The notes beneath the pieces were generated by a model, which worked only from the letters and a program-made list of their open reading frames with translations, was not told the origin of the DNA and ran no database searches. Shown in pieces: positions 1 through 6,774 of a stretch of DNA of 9,483 bases (its first letter is position 1; every line of letters starts with the position of its first letter). The position numbers and the translations under genes were made by a program. This stretch comes from Candidatus Pacearchaeota archaeon UBA284 (lineage in GTDB: Archaea; Nanobdellota; Nanobdellia; Pacearchaeales; UBA284), in contig DAKN01000069.1 of the NCBI GenBank assembly GCA_002499185.1, positions 11,729 through 21,211 of the forward strand, given 5' to 3'.

Positions 1-789
1 GTTATTCAATTTACCCAAGATGATGCACATATTTATTGTACAGAAGATCAACTTGAATCTGAAATTATTTCAATTATTGAATTAGTTAATTATTTTTATG
101 ATAAACTTGGATTAAATCTAGATCATGTTGAATTATCTACAAGACCCGAAAAGAGAATCGGGAGCGATAAAATTTGGGATAAAGCAGAAAAGGCATTAGA
201 GGGTGTTTTGAAAAAATTAAAGATGAAATATAAAATAAATAAGGGAGAAGGGGCTTTTTATGGTCCAAAAATAGATTATCATGTTAAAGATTCATTAAAC
301 AGAACTTGGCAAACAGGAACAATTCAGTTAGATATGGCAATGCCAGAAAAATTTGAATTAGAATATACAGATAAAGATAATATGAAAAAAAGACCAATAA
401 TGATTCATAGAACTATTTTGGGCTCATTAGAAAGATTTATCGGAATTTTATTAGAGCATACCAACGGTCATTTACCTGTTTGGCTTTCTCCGATTCAAGC
501 CAGAGTTTTGAGTTTTACTGACAGAAACATAAAAGCAGCTGAAAAAGTTTACAAACAACTTAAAGAAAATGGATTGAGAGTTGATTTTGATTTTAATGCA
601 GAAACAATTAATAACAAGGTAAGAGAAGCAGAGCTTCAGAAAATTCCGTATATTTTAGTAATTGGAGATAAAGAAGAACAAAATAATACATTGGCTGTTA
701 GGGAAAGGGGACAAAAACTAAAATTTGGAATTAAGCTTGATGATTTTTTAAAAGAATTCAAGAAAAAGATAGAAGAAAGAACGAATTAA
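1..789 (+). CDS. thrS: Threonyl-tRNA synthetase, C-terminal part (5' end outside window)
   Basis: Charges tRNA-Thr with threonine in the cytoplasm. Frame 1 is open from base 1, giving 262 visible residues and a TAA stop; the N-terminal and any editing domain lie upstream of the window. Visible residues 4-13 read FTQDDAHIYC, holding one zinc-ligand histidine (H10). Then come the GEGAFYGPKID block (about residues 82-92), WQTGTIQLD (about 103-111), and class II motif 3 in HRTILGSLERF, with the second zinc-ligand histidine (H136) and the motif 3 arginine (R145). Residues from about 160 (WLSPIQ) to the end are the anticodon-binding domain. These blocks match the bacterial/eukaryotic type of ThrRS rather than the distinct archaeal type, so bacterial origin is inferred. 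A TTG at 208 is an internal leucine codon, not a start. The gene converges on the glycosyltransferase with only 2 nt between stops. Confidence 0.96.
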   Translation, partial: VIQFTQDDAHIYCTEDQLESEIISIIELVNYFYDKLGLNLDHVELSTRPEKRIGSDKIWDKAEKALEGVLKKLKMKYKINKGEGAFYGPKIDYHVKDSLNRTWQTGTIQLDMAMPEKFELEYTDKDNMKKRPIMIHRTILGSLERFIGILLEHTNGHLPVWLSPIQARVLSFTDRNIKAAEKVYKQLKENGLRVDFDFNAETINNKVREAELQKIPYILVIGDKEEQNNTLAVRERGQKLKFGIKLDDFLKEFKKKIEERTN

Positions 790-791
790 TT

Positions 792-1508
792 TTAATCAAA
801 ATATTTTACTTTTCCTTTTTCCCATTCATATCCGAATACCCTTGCAATATTGAGCCCAAGACATTTTAATGCATGTTTTTTAGAGCCGGTTTTTTCAAAT
901 CTCCTTGTTGAAGTAAAAATATATGATTTTTTGTTTATGATTCCAAATTTTCTACCAGCTATTACTGCATCAACCGCTGCCTTTGAATCTTCTCCAAATT
1001 CAAGATTTTCTTTAAATCCCCCAATTTCTGCAAAAACATCTTTTCTAAACATCATATAATTCTGCATGCAGGGTTTTTTTCCATCTTCGGCAAATTTCAT
1101 CCAATCATTCGCTATTTTGTAATAAAATTCATATTCTTTATTTTTGTATTTGCTTTTTGTCAGAATCGGTTTTTGCAAACTTCCCGCAACATCAAGTTTT
1201 CTTCTTTTGAACTCATTTATAGATTTCATAATATATCCTTTTGGAATAATCACGTCTGCATCAACGAAAATTAATATATTTGATTTTGCATATTTTGCAC
1301 CAAGATTTCTTGAAAAAGCAGGATTTCCGCCACCAGACATTACAACACACTTAAATTTCTTAGCTATATGTGGAGTTCTATCCGTGGAATTAGCATCAAC
1401 AACTATTACTTCTAAATCAGATATTCTTTGGTTAACTATCGAACCCAATAATTTTGGAAGATAGTCTGCTTCATTTTTTGCAGGAATAATTATGCTTGCG
1501 ATTGGCAT
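792..1508 (-). CDS. Family 2 glycosyltransferase (GT-A fold), soluble
   Basis: A 238-residue protein predicted to transfer a sugar from a nucleotide-sugar donor; acceptor and donor cannot be read from sequence. The N-terminus has the GT2 opening strand (SIIIPAKNEADYL, residues 5-17), then VVDANSTD (36-43, donor-binding aspartates), the SRNLGA helix (66-71), and the metal-binding DxD-type motif FVDADV with D83/D85. A late acidic pair, FGED (E173/D174), is a candidate catalytic-base region. No transmembrane segment is evident, unlike dolichol-phosphate mannosyltransferases with C-terminal membrane helices; the basic C-terminal helix (about 200-225) may lie on the membrane surface. The start ATG at 1508 is preceded by an AT-rich TATA-like box about 22 nt away and no Shine-Dalgarno, so a leaderless mRNA is likely. 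The role is probably in surface glycan or glycolipid synthesis (inference). The stop is TAA. Confidence 0.9.
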   Translation of the reverse strand: MPIASIIIPAKNEADYLPKLLGSIVNQRISDLEVIVVDANSTDRTPHIAKKFKCVVMSGGGNPAFSRNLGAKYAKSNILIFVDADVIIPKGYIMKSINEFKRRKLDVAGSLQKPILTKSKYKNKEYEFYYKIANDWMKFAEDGKKPCMQNYMMFRKDVFAEIGGFKENLEFGEDSKAAVDAVIAGRKFGIINKKSYIFTSTRRFEKTGSKKHALKCLGLNIARVFGYEWEKGKVKYFD

Positions 1509-1688
1509 ATATTACATGAGAAAATACTATTAATAAGGGTTTTGATTTATTGCTTACTCCTTGCGTCATTCGCTCAATAAGATGTAAAAAATAATCTTTA
1601 CAATAATAAACCGAGGTTTCATTTACATGAAATATAATTCAAACCACACATTTGCGAATTTAATTTATATATTAATTACAGTAAGCTC
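1509..1688. other. Intergenic spacer between scpB and the glycosyltransferase gene
   Basis: I see no gene in this 180-nt stretch. It holds the glycosyltransferase promoter at its left end and three small inverted repeats: TTATTG/CAATAA (1547-1552 with 1575-1580) enclosing GCG/CGC (1563-1565 with 1571-1573); TGTAAA/TTTACA (1583-1588 with 1597-1602); and TTTCAT/ATGAAA (1617-1622 with 1627-1632). The part around 1553-1575 is less AT-rich than its surroundings. It has no recognisable tRNA, C/D-box or H/ACA features. Confidence 0.5.
1526..1535 (-). promoter_or_regulatory. Putative TATA box of the glycosyltransferase gene
   Basis: On the minus strand this reads TTATTAATAG, centred about 22 nt upstream of the ATG at 1508. 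Archaeal TATA boxes lie about 25 nt before the transcription start, so the transcript would begin at or next to the start codon. No Shine-Dalgarno sequence is present. Confidence 0.4.
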
Positions 1689-2234
1689 TTAGAAAGGCAG
1701 AGGTTCATTTTTATTTATATTAAAATAATCATAAAATTTATCGCTTAGGGACACTTCAATTGTTCTTGAAGACTTCTTTGTTTTTATTAAACCCATTTGA
1801 ATAAAATGTTTAATATGGTCATAGGCTTTGTTGCCACGAATTTTTACCAATACTGATTGTTTTATTGGTTGTTTATATGCTATTATTGCAAGAGTTTCTT
1901 GTTCTGCTTTTGTAAATTCTGTTTCTCCTGTTGCAATTTTATTAATTAAAGTATGAAATTCTTTTTTAACATCCATTTTGAAGGAATCGCCAAATTCTGT
2001 TTTTCTATGAACAATCACTAATGAGCTATTTTGTTTTTGATATTTTTCATGAAGTTTTACAATCAATTCTTTTAATAAAATTGGATTTATTCCAGTGGTT
2101 CTTACAAGTTCTTCCAAGGATAAAAATTTTGCAGAAAGAAATAAAACAGCCTCTATTTTTTTAAGCATATCTGGTTCTTTTTCATTAAAACCAAGTTCTT
2201 CTCTATAATCTGCATTATCCTCCTTTTTTTCCAT
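1689..2234 (-). CDS. scpB: Segregation and condensation protein B (ScpB)
   Basis: A 181-residue ScpB-family protein. In bacteria ScpB dimers bind the kleisin ScpA and the SMC ATPase to compact and segregate chromosomes; archaeal homologues are thought to act similarly. Two winged-helix regions are visible: residues about 24-95 (MLKKIEAVLFLSAKFLSLEEL opens the first) and about 108-170. The second carries the family hallmark ETLAIIAYKQPI (113-124) followed by an IRG (132-134). The first roughly 22 residues are charged and probably disordered. Length is typical for the family. The ATG at 2234 is preceded by a TATA-like box centred 25 nt upstream. scpA, usually adjacent in bacteria, is not in this window: the next gene on this strand, 180 nt downstream, is a glycosyltransferase. 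The gene is divergent from the FecR gene. The stop is TAA. Confidence 0.92.
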   Translation of the reverse strand: MEKKEDNADYREELGFNEKEPDMLKKIEAVLFLSAKFLSLEELVRTTGINPILLKELIVKLHEKYQKQNSSLVIVHRKTEFGDSFKMDVKKEFHTLINKIATGETEFTKAEQETLAIIAYKQPIKQSVLVKIRGNKAYDHIKHFIQMGLIKTKKSSRTIEVSLSDKFYDYFNINKNEPLPF

Positions 2235-2253
2235 AAACCTTATTACAAAATTC

Positions 2254-2264
2254 TTTTTTTATAG
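2254..2264 (-). promoter_or_regulatory. Putative TATA box of scpB
   Basis: The minus strand reads CTATAAAAAAA, centred 25 nt upstream of the scpB ATG at 2234, with a purine-rich GAAAA just upstream that could serve as a TFB-recognition element. Spacing fits a leaderless transcript. Confidence 0.55.
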
Positions 2265-2286
2265 TTTTCTGTATAATTTGAATAAC

Positions 2287-2296
2287 TTTTATAAAG
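2287..2296 (+). promoter_or_regulatory. Putative TATA box of the FecR-cyclase unit; decides the FecR start
   Basis: TTTTATAAAG is centred about 25 nt upstream of the ATG at 2317. That spacing predicts transcription starting at or next to this ATG, and it would exclude a TTG start at 2278, which lies upstream of the box. The box sits about 30 bp from the divergent scpB box, so the two promoters could interfere or be co-regulated. Confidence 0.5.
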
Positions 2297-2316
2297 CTAA
2301 AAATCCTTTCCTAAAC

Positions 2317-3603
2317 ATGAAAAAAGGACCTAAAATTTTATTGATTGTTTTAGCAATCATTATAGCAATTATAGCGATAATTGTTTTTTTAGCATTAAAT
2401 AGTCTTGCTAGTCCAATGGCTATTTTGAACATTCAACAAGGTACTGTTCAGGTAAATACCGGAAGCGGTTGGATTAATGCAAAAGATGGCATGAACTTAA
2501 ATGTTAAAGATTCTGTCAAAACCGGCGATGATGGAAAGGCGGTTATTATACTCTATGAAAGTGTTATTGTTCAAATGGACCCAAACACAGAAATAAATCT
2601 GGAAAAATTGACAAAAGAAAACATTACTATAAATCAAACTTCTGGCTCAACTTGGAATAAATTTATGAATATTGCAGGCATTGGCAGTTATTCTGTTGCA
2701 ACACCAACAACAGTTGCTACTGTTCGTGGAACGGGTTTTTTTATTAATACGAGTGATGAAATTTCAGATATTTTTGTTGGTGAAGGGGAGGTGGAGATTA
2801 TGGATGAAACAGGAAGAATAGAAATAATAAATCAATTCAAAAGATTAATTGCAGAAAAAGGAAAAGAAGTTATTTTTAAAGAATTAACACCAAAACAAAA
2901 AGCAATAATGGTTTCTTTTATTAACAAAGATGTAGATGTTATGAGAAATATAAGAGAAAGACAATTAAAAAGAAATTTTCTCGCAATGCAGGTCTTGAAG
3001 GTAGCATATAAAGTTAATGAAGAAACACTTCCAATATATTTGAAAAAAATGGATTATGGAATAATAGATACTAGACAAGTTGCAAACAGATCACCGGTAA
3101 AAGGTGGGTTTTTAGATAATATTGTAAAAATAAGCGATACAATAATTGAACATAAAAAATTAATGAACGATTTGCTTGAAAATGCAAAAAATGATTCTGA
3201 ATTTGATTCTTTAATTGATCCAGGAATCAGACCATCATTAGAACAAGAATTGCAAGAAGTGATGAAACCAGATGAATTTAGTTTAGATGAAACCGGAAAT
3301 AATCAGATAATTAATACAGAATTACAGTCTAATAATGATTGGTGCAAAGCAGGAAACCAATGGTCTTGGTCTGGAACAACAACCGATGGGAGTTCTTCAA
3401 GTTCTTGGACAATAAAGGGATTGGAAGAATTTAAGGGAGACATTTATTGTCATGCAACAATTTCATCAATACAAGATCAAGAGGGCACAATTACAGAATA
3501 TTATTACAAAGAAATTAATGGAGATATCGTAGATATGTGGATGATTACAAAAGATTTGAATGGAATAATTATAAGTGAAATGCACGCAATAATCCCGAAT
3601 TAA
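2317..3603 (+). CDS. Membrane-anchored FecR-domain protein with a C-terminal domain of unknown function
   Basis: A 428-residue protein with one N-terminal signal-anchor (residues 7-27, almost all I/L/V/A after MKKGPK), so the rest is predicted outside the cytoplasm. Residues about 33-180 form a FecR-type beta-rich domain, with the GTVQVNTGSGW opening and the family hallmark TVRGTGF (T135-G139 and on). A helical, charged middle (about 190-330) follows. A C-terminal domain (about 340-428) rich in Trp has two cysteines (C343, C378) that could form a disulfide; I do not recognise its family. FecR domains in bacteria act in transmembrane signalling and often occur beside CHASE2-cyclase genes, as here, where the cyclase starts 30 nt downstream. 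I chose ATG 2317 over an upstream in-frame TTG at 2278, which would add 13 residues, because of TATA-box spacing and because it places the basic residues directly before the membrane helix. The stop is TAA. Confidence 0.85.
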   Translation: MKKGPKILLIVLAIIIAIIAIIVFLALNSLASPMAILNIQQGTVQVNTGSGWINAKDGMNLNVKDSVKTGDDGKAVIILYESVIVQMDPNTEINLEKLTKENITINQTSGSTWNKFMNIAGIGSYSVATPTTVATVRGTGFFINTSDEISDIFVGEGEVEIMDETGRIEIINQFKRLIAEKGKEVIFKELTPKQKAIMVSFINKDVDVMRNIRERQLKRNFLAMQVLKVAYKVNEETLPIYLKKMDYGIIDTRQVANRSPVKGGFLDNIVKISDTIIEHKKLMNDLLENAKNDSEFDSLIDPGIRPSLEQELQEVMKPDEFSLDETGNNQIINTELQSNNDWCKAGNQWSWSGTTTDGSSSSSWTIKGLEEFKGDIYCHATISSIQDQEGTITEYYYKEINGDIVDMWMITKDLNGIIISEMHAIIPN

Positions 3604-3633
3604 TTAAACTAATATCTCGTCTATTTTTATAAT

Positions 3634-5592
3634 ATGCAAAAGCTAGAAAGAAAATTTATTTTGTGCATAATAATTTGTTTATCTGTTGCTATTCTTTTAT
3701 CTTTATTATTTCTTATAGGATTTATGTCAAATACTCAACTAAAATTAAGTGATAACCTTTATGGCGGAAAAAAAGCAATAAATAGCATTGTTATTGTGGC
3801 CATTGATGATAAAAGTATGCAAGAAATAGGCAGATGGCCATGGCAACGTGAAAAATTTACCGAATTTTTTAAAAAAGTAAACAATTCTAAAATAATTGTA
3901 ACAGATGTCGCTTTTTTTGAAAATTATTCTGAAATAGCAGATAAAGAACTCGGACAAGCAATAAAAGATAATGGCAGAGTTATTCTTGCGATGGAATATA
4001 CGGGTTTTGAAAGACAAAATGGAAAAATAATAGGGACAGAATTTATGCTCCCAATAGAGCCTTTAAGAAATTCTGCGAAAGAATTAGCATATATCAATAT
4101 TTTGACAGATAGCGATGGAACAACAAGAGCAATATTATGGAATCTTAGTAGAGAATATTCCAGTTTTGCATATTCTGGCTATAAAAATTATTTTGAAAAG
4201 GAAATTTATTATGATTCTGAAAGATTTTTAATTAATTTTATTGATAAGCCAGGTAGTTTTCAAACAGTTTCTTTTTCAGATGTAATTAATAACAGAACAA
4301 ATTTAGAATTTTTTAAAGATAAACTTATTTTGATTGGGGCAACAAGCCCAGATTTGCATGATGATTATTTTGTTCCAACTTCGTATGGAAAGGCAATGCC
4401 CGGAGTAGAAATACATGCAAATGCCATCCAAACAATAATTAACAAGGATTTTTTAAAAGAACAACCTAAATTTTCAGTTATTCTAATAATATTTATTTTT
4501 TCGATAATCGTTTCCTTGTTTTTATATAAAACAAAAATTTGGATAGCATCCGTATCTTCTTTTGTTTTATTGCTTGGATATATTGTTCTCGCAATAAAAA
4601 TTTTTGATTATGGGATTATTATGAATCTTGTTTATCCAATAATTACAGTCATATTTACATTTATTCCGATAGTTAGCAGTTTTTATTTATTTGAAGAAAA
4701 ACAAAAAAGAAAAATAAAAAATGCGTTCAGCAAATATGTTTCAAATACGTTGGTTGAGCAAATAGTAAAAAATCCGGATAAATTAAAACTTGGCGGAGAA
4801 AAGAAAGAAATTACTGTTTTCTTTTCAGATATTCGTGGATTTACCACTATTTCGGAAAAATTAAAACCCGAACAATTAGTTCATATTCTTAATGAATACC
4901 TTACAGCGATGACAAATATCATCATGGGAAATAATGGATTAGTTGACAAATATATCGGAGATGCAATCATGGCATTATGGAATGTTCCATTGGATGAAAA
5001 AAGACACGCAGAATTAGCTTGTCTAGCTAGTCTTGATATGAAATCTAAATTAATTGAATTAAATCATAAATGGCATGAAGAAAACCCAGAATTAAAAGAT
5101 AAATTGAATATTGGTATTGGATTAAATACTGGAGAAGCAATTATAGGCAATGTTGGTTCAGAAGATAGATTTGATTATACTGCAATAGGGGATTGCGTTA
5201 ATTTAGCTTCGAGAATAGAAGGATTAAATAAAAATTATGGAACTAACACCATCATATCTGAAAATACGCTTAAAGCATTAAAGGAAATAAAAGACAAATT
5301 TGTTTTCAGAGAATTAGATTATGTTGCAGTTAAAGGAAAGAAAGAGCCGATAAAAATCTATGAACTTATTTGTTTATTAAGTGAATTAAACGAAGAAAAT
5401 AAAGAAATGATCCAAAATTTTGAACAGGGTTTAAAATTATATCGTGAAAAGAAATTTGAAAAAGCTCTTGAATTCTTCAAAAAAAATGAAGATGATGAGC
5501 CTTCAAAAATATTTATTGAAAGATGTAAATATTTCAAACAAAATCCACCAGAAGAAAATTGGGATTTTGTTTGGACAATGAAAGAGAAATAA
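3634..5592 (+). CDS. CHASE2-domain class III adenylyl (nucleotidyl) cyclase, membrane sensor
   Basis: A 652-residue sensor predicted to make cyclic AMP from ATP. Order: membrane helix 1 (about 8-30); extracytoplasmic CHASE2 domain (about 40-272) with IVIVAIDDKSMQEIGRWPW (52-70), the D-x-DGTTR block (159-165), KLILIGATSPD (230-240) and MPGVEIHANA (255-264); three further membrane helices (about 280-298, 302-323, 328-352); a short linker helix; then the cyclase domain (about 388-578). Visible catalytic residues are metal aspartates D399 (FFSDIRGFT) and D443 (DKYIGDA), adenine-selecting K439 and T516 (YTAIGD), and transition-state N523 and R527 (VNLASR). Lys plus Thr is the class IIIb adenylyl cyclase pattern. 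The tail (593-652) has a TPR-like helix pair and a WDFVW motif seen at the ends of bacterial CHASE2 cyclases. It is probably co-transcribed with the FecR gene. The stop is TAA. Confidence 0.95.
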   Translation: MQKLERKFILCIIICLSVAILLSLLFLIGFMSNTQLKLSDNLYGGKKAINSIVIVAIDDKSMQEIGRWPWQREKFTEFFKKVNNSKIIVTDVAFFENYSEIADKELGQAIKDNGRVILAMEYTGFERQNGKIIGTEFMLPIEPLRNSAKELAYINILTDSDGTTRAILWNLSREYSSFAYSGYKNYFEKEIYYDSERFLINFIDKPGSFQTVSFSDVINNRTNLEFFKDKLILIGATSPDLHDDYFVPTSYGKAMPGVEIHANAIQTIINKDFLKEQPKFSVILIIFIFSIIVSLFLYKTKIWIASVSSFVLLLGYIVLAIKIFDYGIIMNLVYPIITVIFTFIPIVSSFYLFEEKQKRKIKNAFSKYVSNTLVEQIVKNPDKLKLGGEKKEITVFFSDIRGFTTISEKLKPEQLVHILNEYLTAMTNIIMGNNGLVDKYIGDAIMALWNVPLDEKRHAELACLASLDMKSKLIELNHKWHEENPELKDKLNIGIGLNTGEAIIGNVGSEDRFDYTAIGDCVNLASRIEGLNKNYGTNTIISENTLKALKEIKDKFVFRELDYVAVKGKKEPIKIYELICLLSELNEENKEMIQNFEQGLKLYREKKFEKALEFFKKNEDDEPSKIFIERCKYFKQNPPEENWDFVWTMKEK

Positions 5593-5593
5593 A

Positions 5594-5609
5594 TTTTTCA
5601 GGACTTTTT
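5594..5609 (+). terminator. Putative oligo-T terminator after the cyclase gene
   Basis: Two runs of five T (5594-5598 and 5605-5609) directly follow the cyclase stop codon, in the 19-nt space before the convergent prf1 stop. Archaeal RNA polymerase terminates at oligo-T tracts without needing a hairpin. No stable hairpin is seen. Confidence 0.45.
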
Positions 5610-5611
5610 AA

Positions 5612-6706
5612 TTATCCAATGCTGAATCTTAAAATAGCACCAATTCCAGAGATATTTTTGAATTGAATTCCCTCGTTTGTTTCTGTTGAAACATAAACAA
5701 CCCCAGAAGATATTGATAATGCTTTCTCTTCAAGTTCTTTTGCTTCTTTTTTATCAAAACTCGTGGAAATAATCAAAATATCTACTGCTCCATGCTCAAG
5801 AGCTTTTTTTATTTTATCTAAATCATGAGTTGTTTTATCGGGATTTTTAGCCAATCCAAAGAAAAACTTTTCTAAAATTTTTTTTTCTTTTGTTATATCT
5901 TCATTTTCTAATTCTTCTTTAGCTTCTTCAACAAGAACCTCTAAGCCTGATTCGTCAACATATCCGATGTCCTTGATTGCCTTTACTTTATCTTTTAATT
6001 GAGTTACTAATTGACCATCTCTAAGCCATTCTTCTTTTGTAGGTCCAGGACCCCCAACAAAAATTCCTTTTAATCTAGGCATATCAAAGAAAATCTCTTT
6101 TGCAGAATCTGAAACTCTTTTAAAAAACTCTAAGACAGCACCTTCTGTAATTCTTTCAAATCTAGCCGCACTTTGTCCACCTGCTTTTATTTTTCCAGGA
6201 ACCCCAGAGTTTAAACTTCTCAAAACCCGTATCTGTTTTCCTTCAAGAATTCCGAAAGTAGCTTCTTTTCTATCAATAACTATCAATCCCCAAACATCTT
6301 TTGCCTGGAGCATATCTTTTAATGGTTCAAGCATGAAAATTTGATCGCACCTATAATATTTTACTCTTAATGGCTGTAATGGTTCAATTGCCCATAATTT
6401 TATATCTGGCTGTCCTTCAACTTTACTTATATTTCCACAAAATAAAGCCATTCCATTTTTTGGCAATCCCTTGTTTAATTTTATATAACGCACTATTCTT
6501 TCAATGCCATCTATAACATTCGTTCTCGTTGCCTTACTTTTTATATTCTGAGCAGTACTGACTTCTGCAGTTAATTGATCCACTATGTTGTTTAAATTAT
6601 ATCCTGCAGGAACATAAACAGTTATTAGTTCAGTGTGTCTTCCACGATAGCTTTCCAGCTCTTCAATTTTTTCTTTCAATGCGTTTATTTCTTTTTCATC
6701 TGGCAT
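5612..6706 (-). CDS. prf1: Archaeal peptide chain release factor aRF1, short form apparently lacking the minidomain
   Basis: Recognises stop codons in the ribosomal A site and triggers peptide release. The 364-residue protein shows the eRF1/aRF1 signatures: TAQNIKS (51-57) and YRCDQIF (118-124, the YxCxxxF motif) for stop decoding, and KAGGQSAARF (174-183) with the catalytic GGQ at 176-178. The C-terminal domain ends with the family-typical GIGAILRF (354-361). It is shorter than the usual roughly 400-415 residues. Alignment from memory places the gap after HGAVDILIISTSFD (305-318), where other members carry a minidomain of about 45 residues, often with zinc-binding CxxC pairs in archaea; only one cysteine pair-free linker remains here. 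NIKS and GGQ rule out the paralogue Pelota. Start ATG 6706 has a TATA-like box centred about 25 nt upstream. The gene follows valS by 68 nt but probably has its own promoter. The stop is TAA. Confidence 0.95.
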   Translation of the reverse strand: MPDEKEINALKEKIEELESYRGRHTELITVYVPAGYNLNNIVDQLTAEVSTAQNIKSKATRTNVIDGIERIVRYIKLNKGLPKNGMALFCGNISKVEGQPDIKLWAIEPLQPLRVKYYRCDQIFMLEPLKDMLQAKDVWGLIVIDRKEATFGILEGKQIRVLRSLNSGVPGKIKAGGQSAARFERITEGAVLEFFKRVSDSAKEIFFDMPRLKGIFVGGPGPTKEEWLRDGQLVTQLKDKVKAIKDIGYVDESGLEVLVEEAKEELENEDITKEKKILEKFFFGLAKNPDKTTHDLDKIKKALEHGAVDILIISTSFDKKEAKELEEKALSISSGVVYVSTETNEGIQFKNISGIGAILRFSIG

Positions 6707-6726
6707 TTTGCTTTTAGTTTTAAATT

Positions 6727-6736
6727 AATTTATAAT
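6727..6736 (-). promoter_or_regulatory. Putative TATA box of prf1
   Basis: The minus strand reads ATTATAAATT, centred about 25 nt upstream of the ATG at 6706. There is no Shine-Dalgarno, so a leaderless transcript independent of valS is likely. Confidence 0.5.
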
Positions 6737-6745
6737 TGGATATAG

Positions 6746-6761
6746 AATAAAAAGAAAAGCC
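6746..6761 (-). terminator. Putative oligo-T terminator after valS
   Basis: The minus strand reads GGCTTTTCTTTTTATT beginning 14 nt past the valS stop codon. The T-rich tract fits archaeal intrinsic termination. It would separate the valS transcript from the prf1 promoter just downstream. Confidence 0.4.
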
Positions 6762-6774
6762 ATATTTAAATATG
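6761..6774. repeat. Perfect 14-bp palindrome CATATTTAAATATG in the valS-prf1 gap
   Basis: The sequence equals its own reverse complement over all 14 bases and starts one base after the valS stop. Its core TTTAAATA also resembles a TATA box, but it sits about 60 nt from the prf1 ATG, too far for the leaderless spacing used by its neighbours. It could be an operator or chance in AT-rich DNA. Confidence 0.4.

Noticed and set aside
1653..1680. AT-rich near-palindrome (TTAATTTATATATTAATTA region) considered as an origin or operator
   Set aside because: The symmetry is imperfect and composition alone explains it; no repeated origin-box elements are nearby.
2278..2316. In-frame TTG start that would extend the FecR protein by 13 residues
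   Set aside because: A TATA-like box at the leaderless spacing from ATG 2317 lies inside this extension, TTG is a rare start, and the shorter form places basic residues directly before the membrane helix.
5612..6706. Pelota/Dom34 as an alternative identity because of the short length and missing minidomain
   Set aside because: The protein keeps NIKS and the catalytic GGQ motif, which Pelota lacks.
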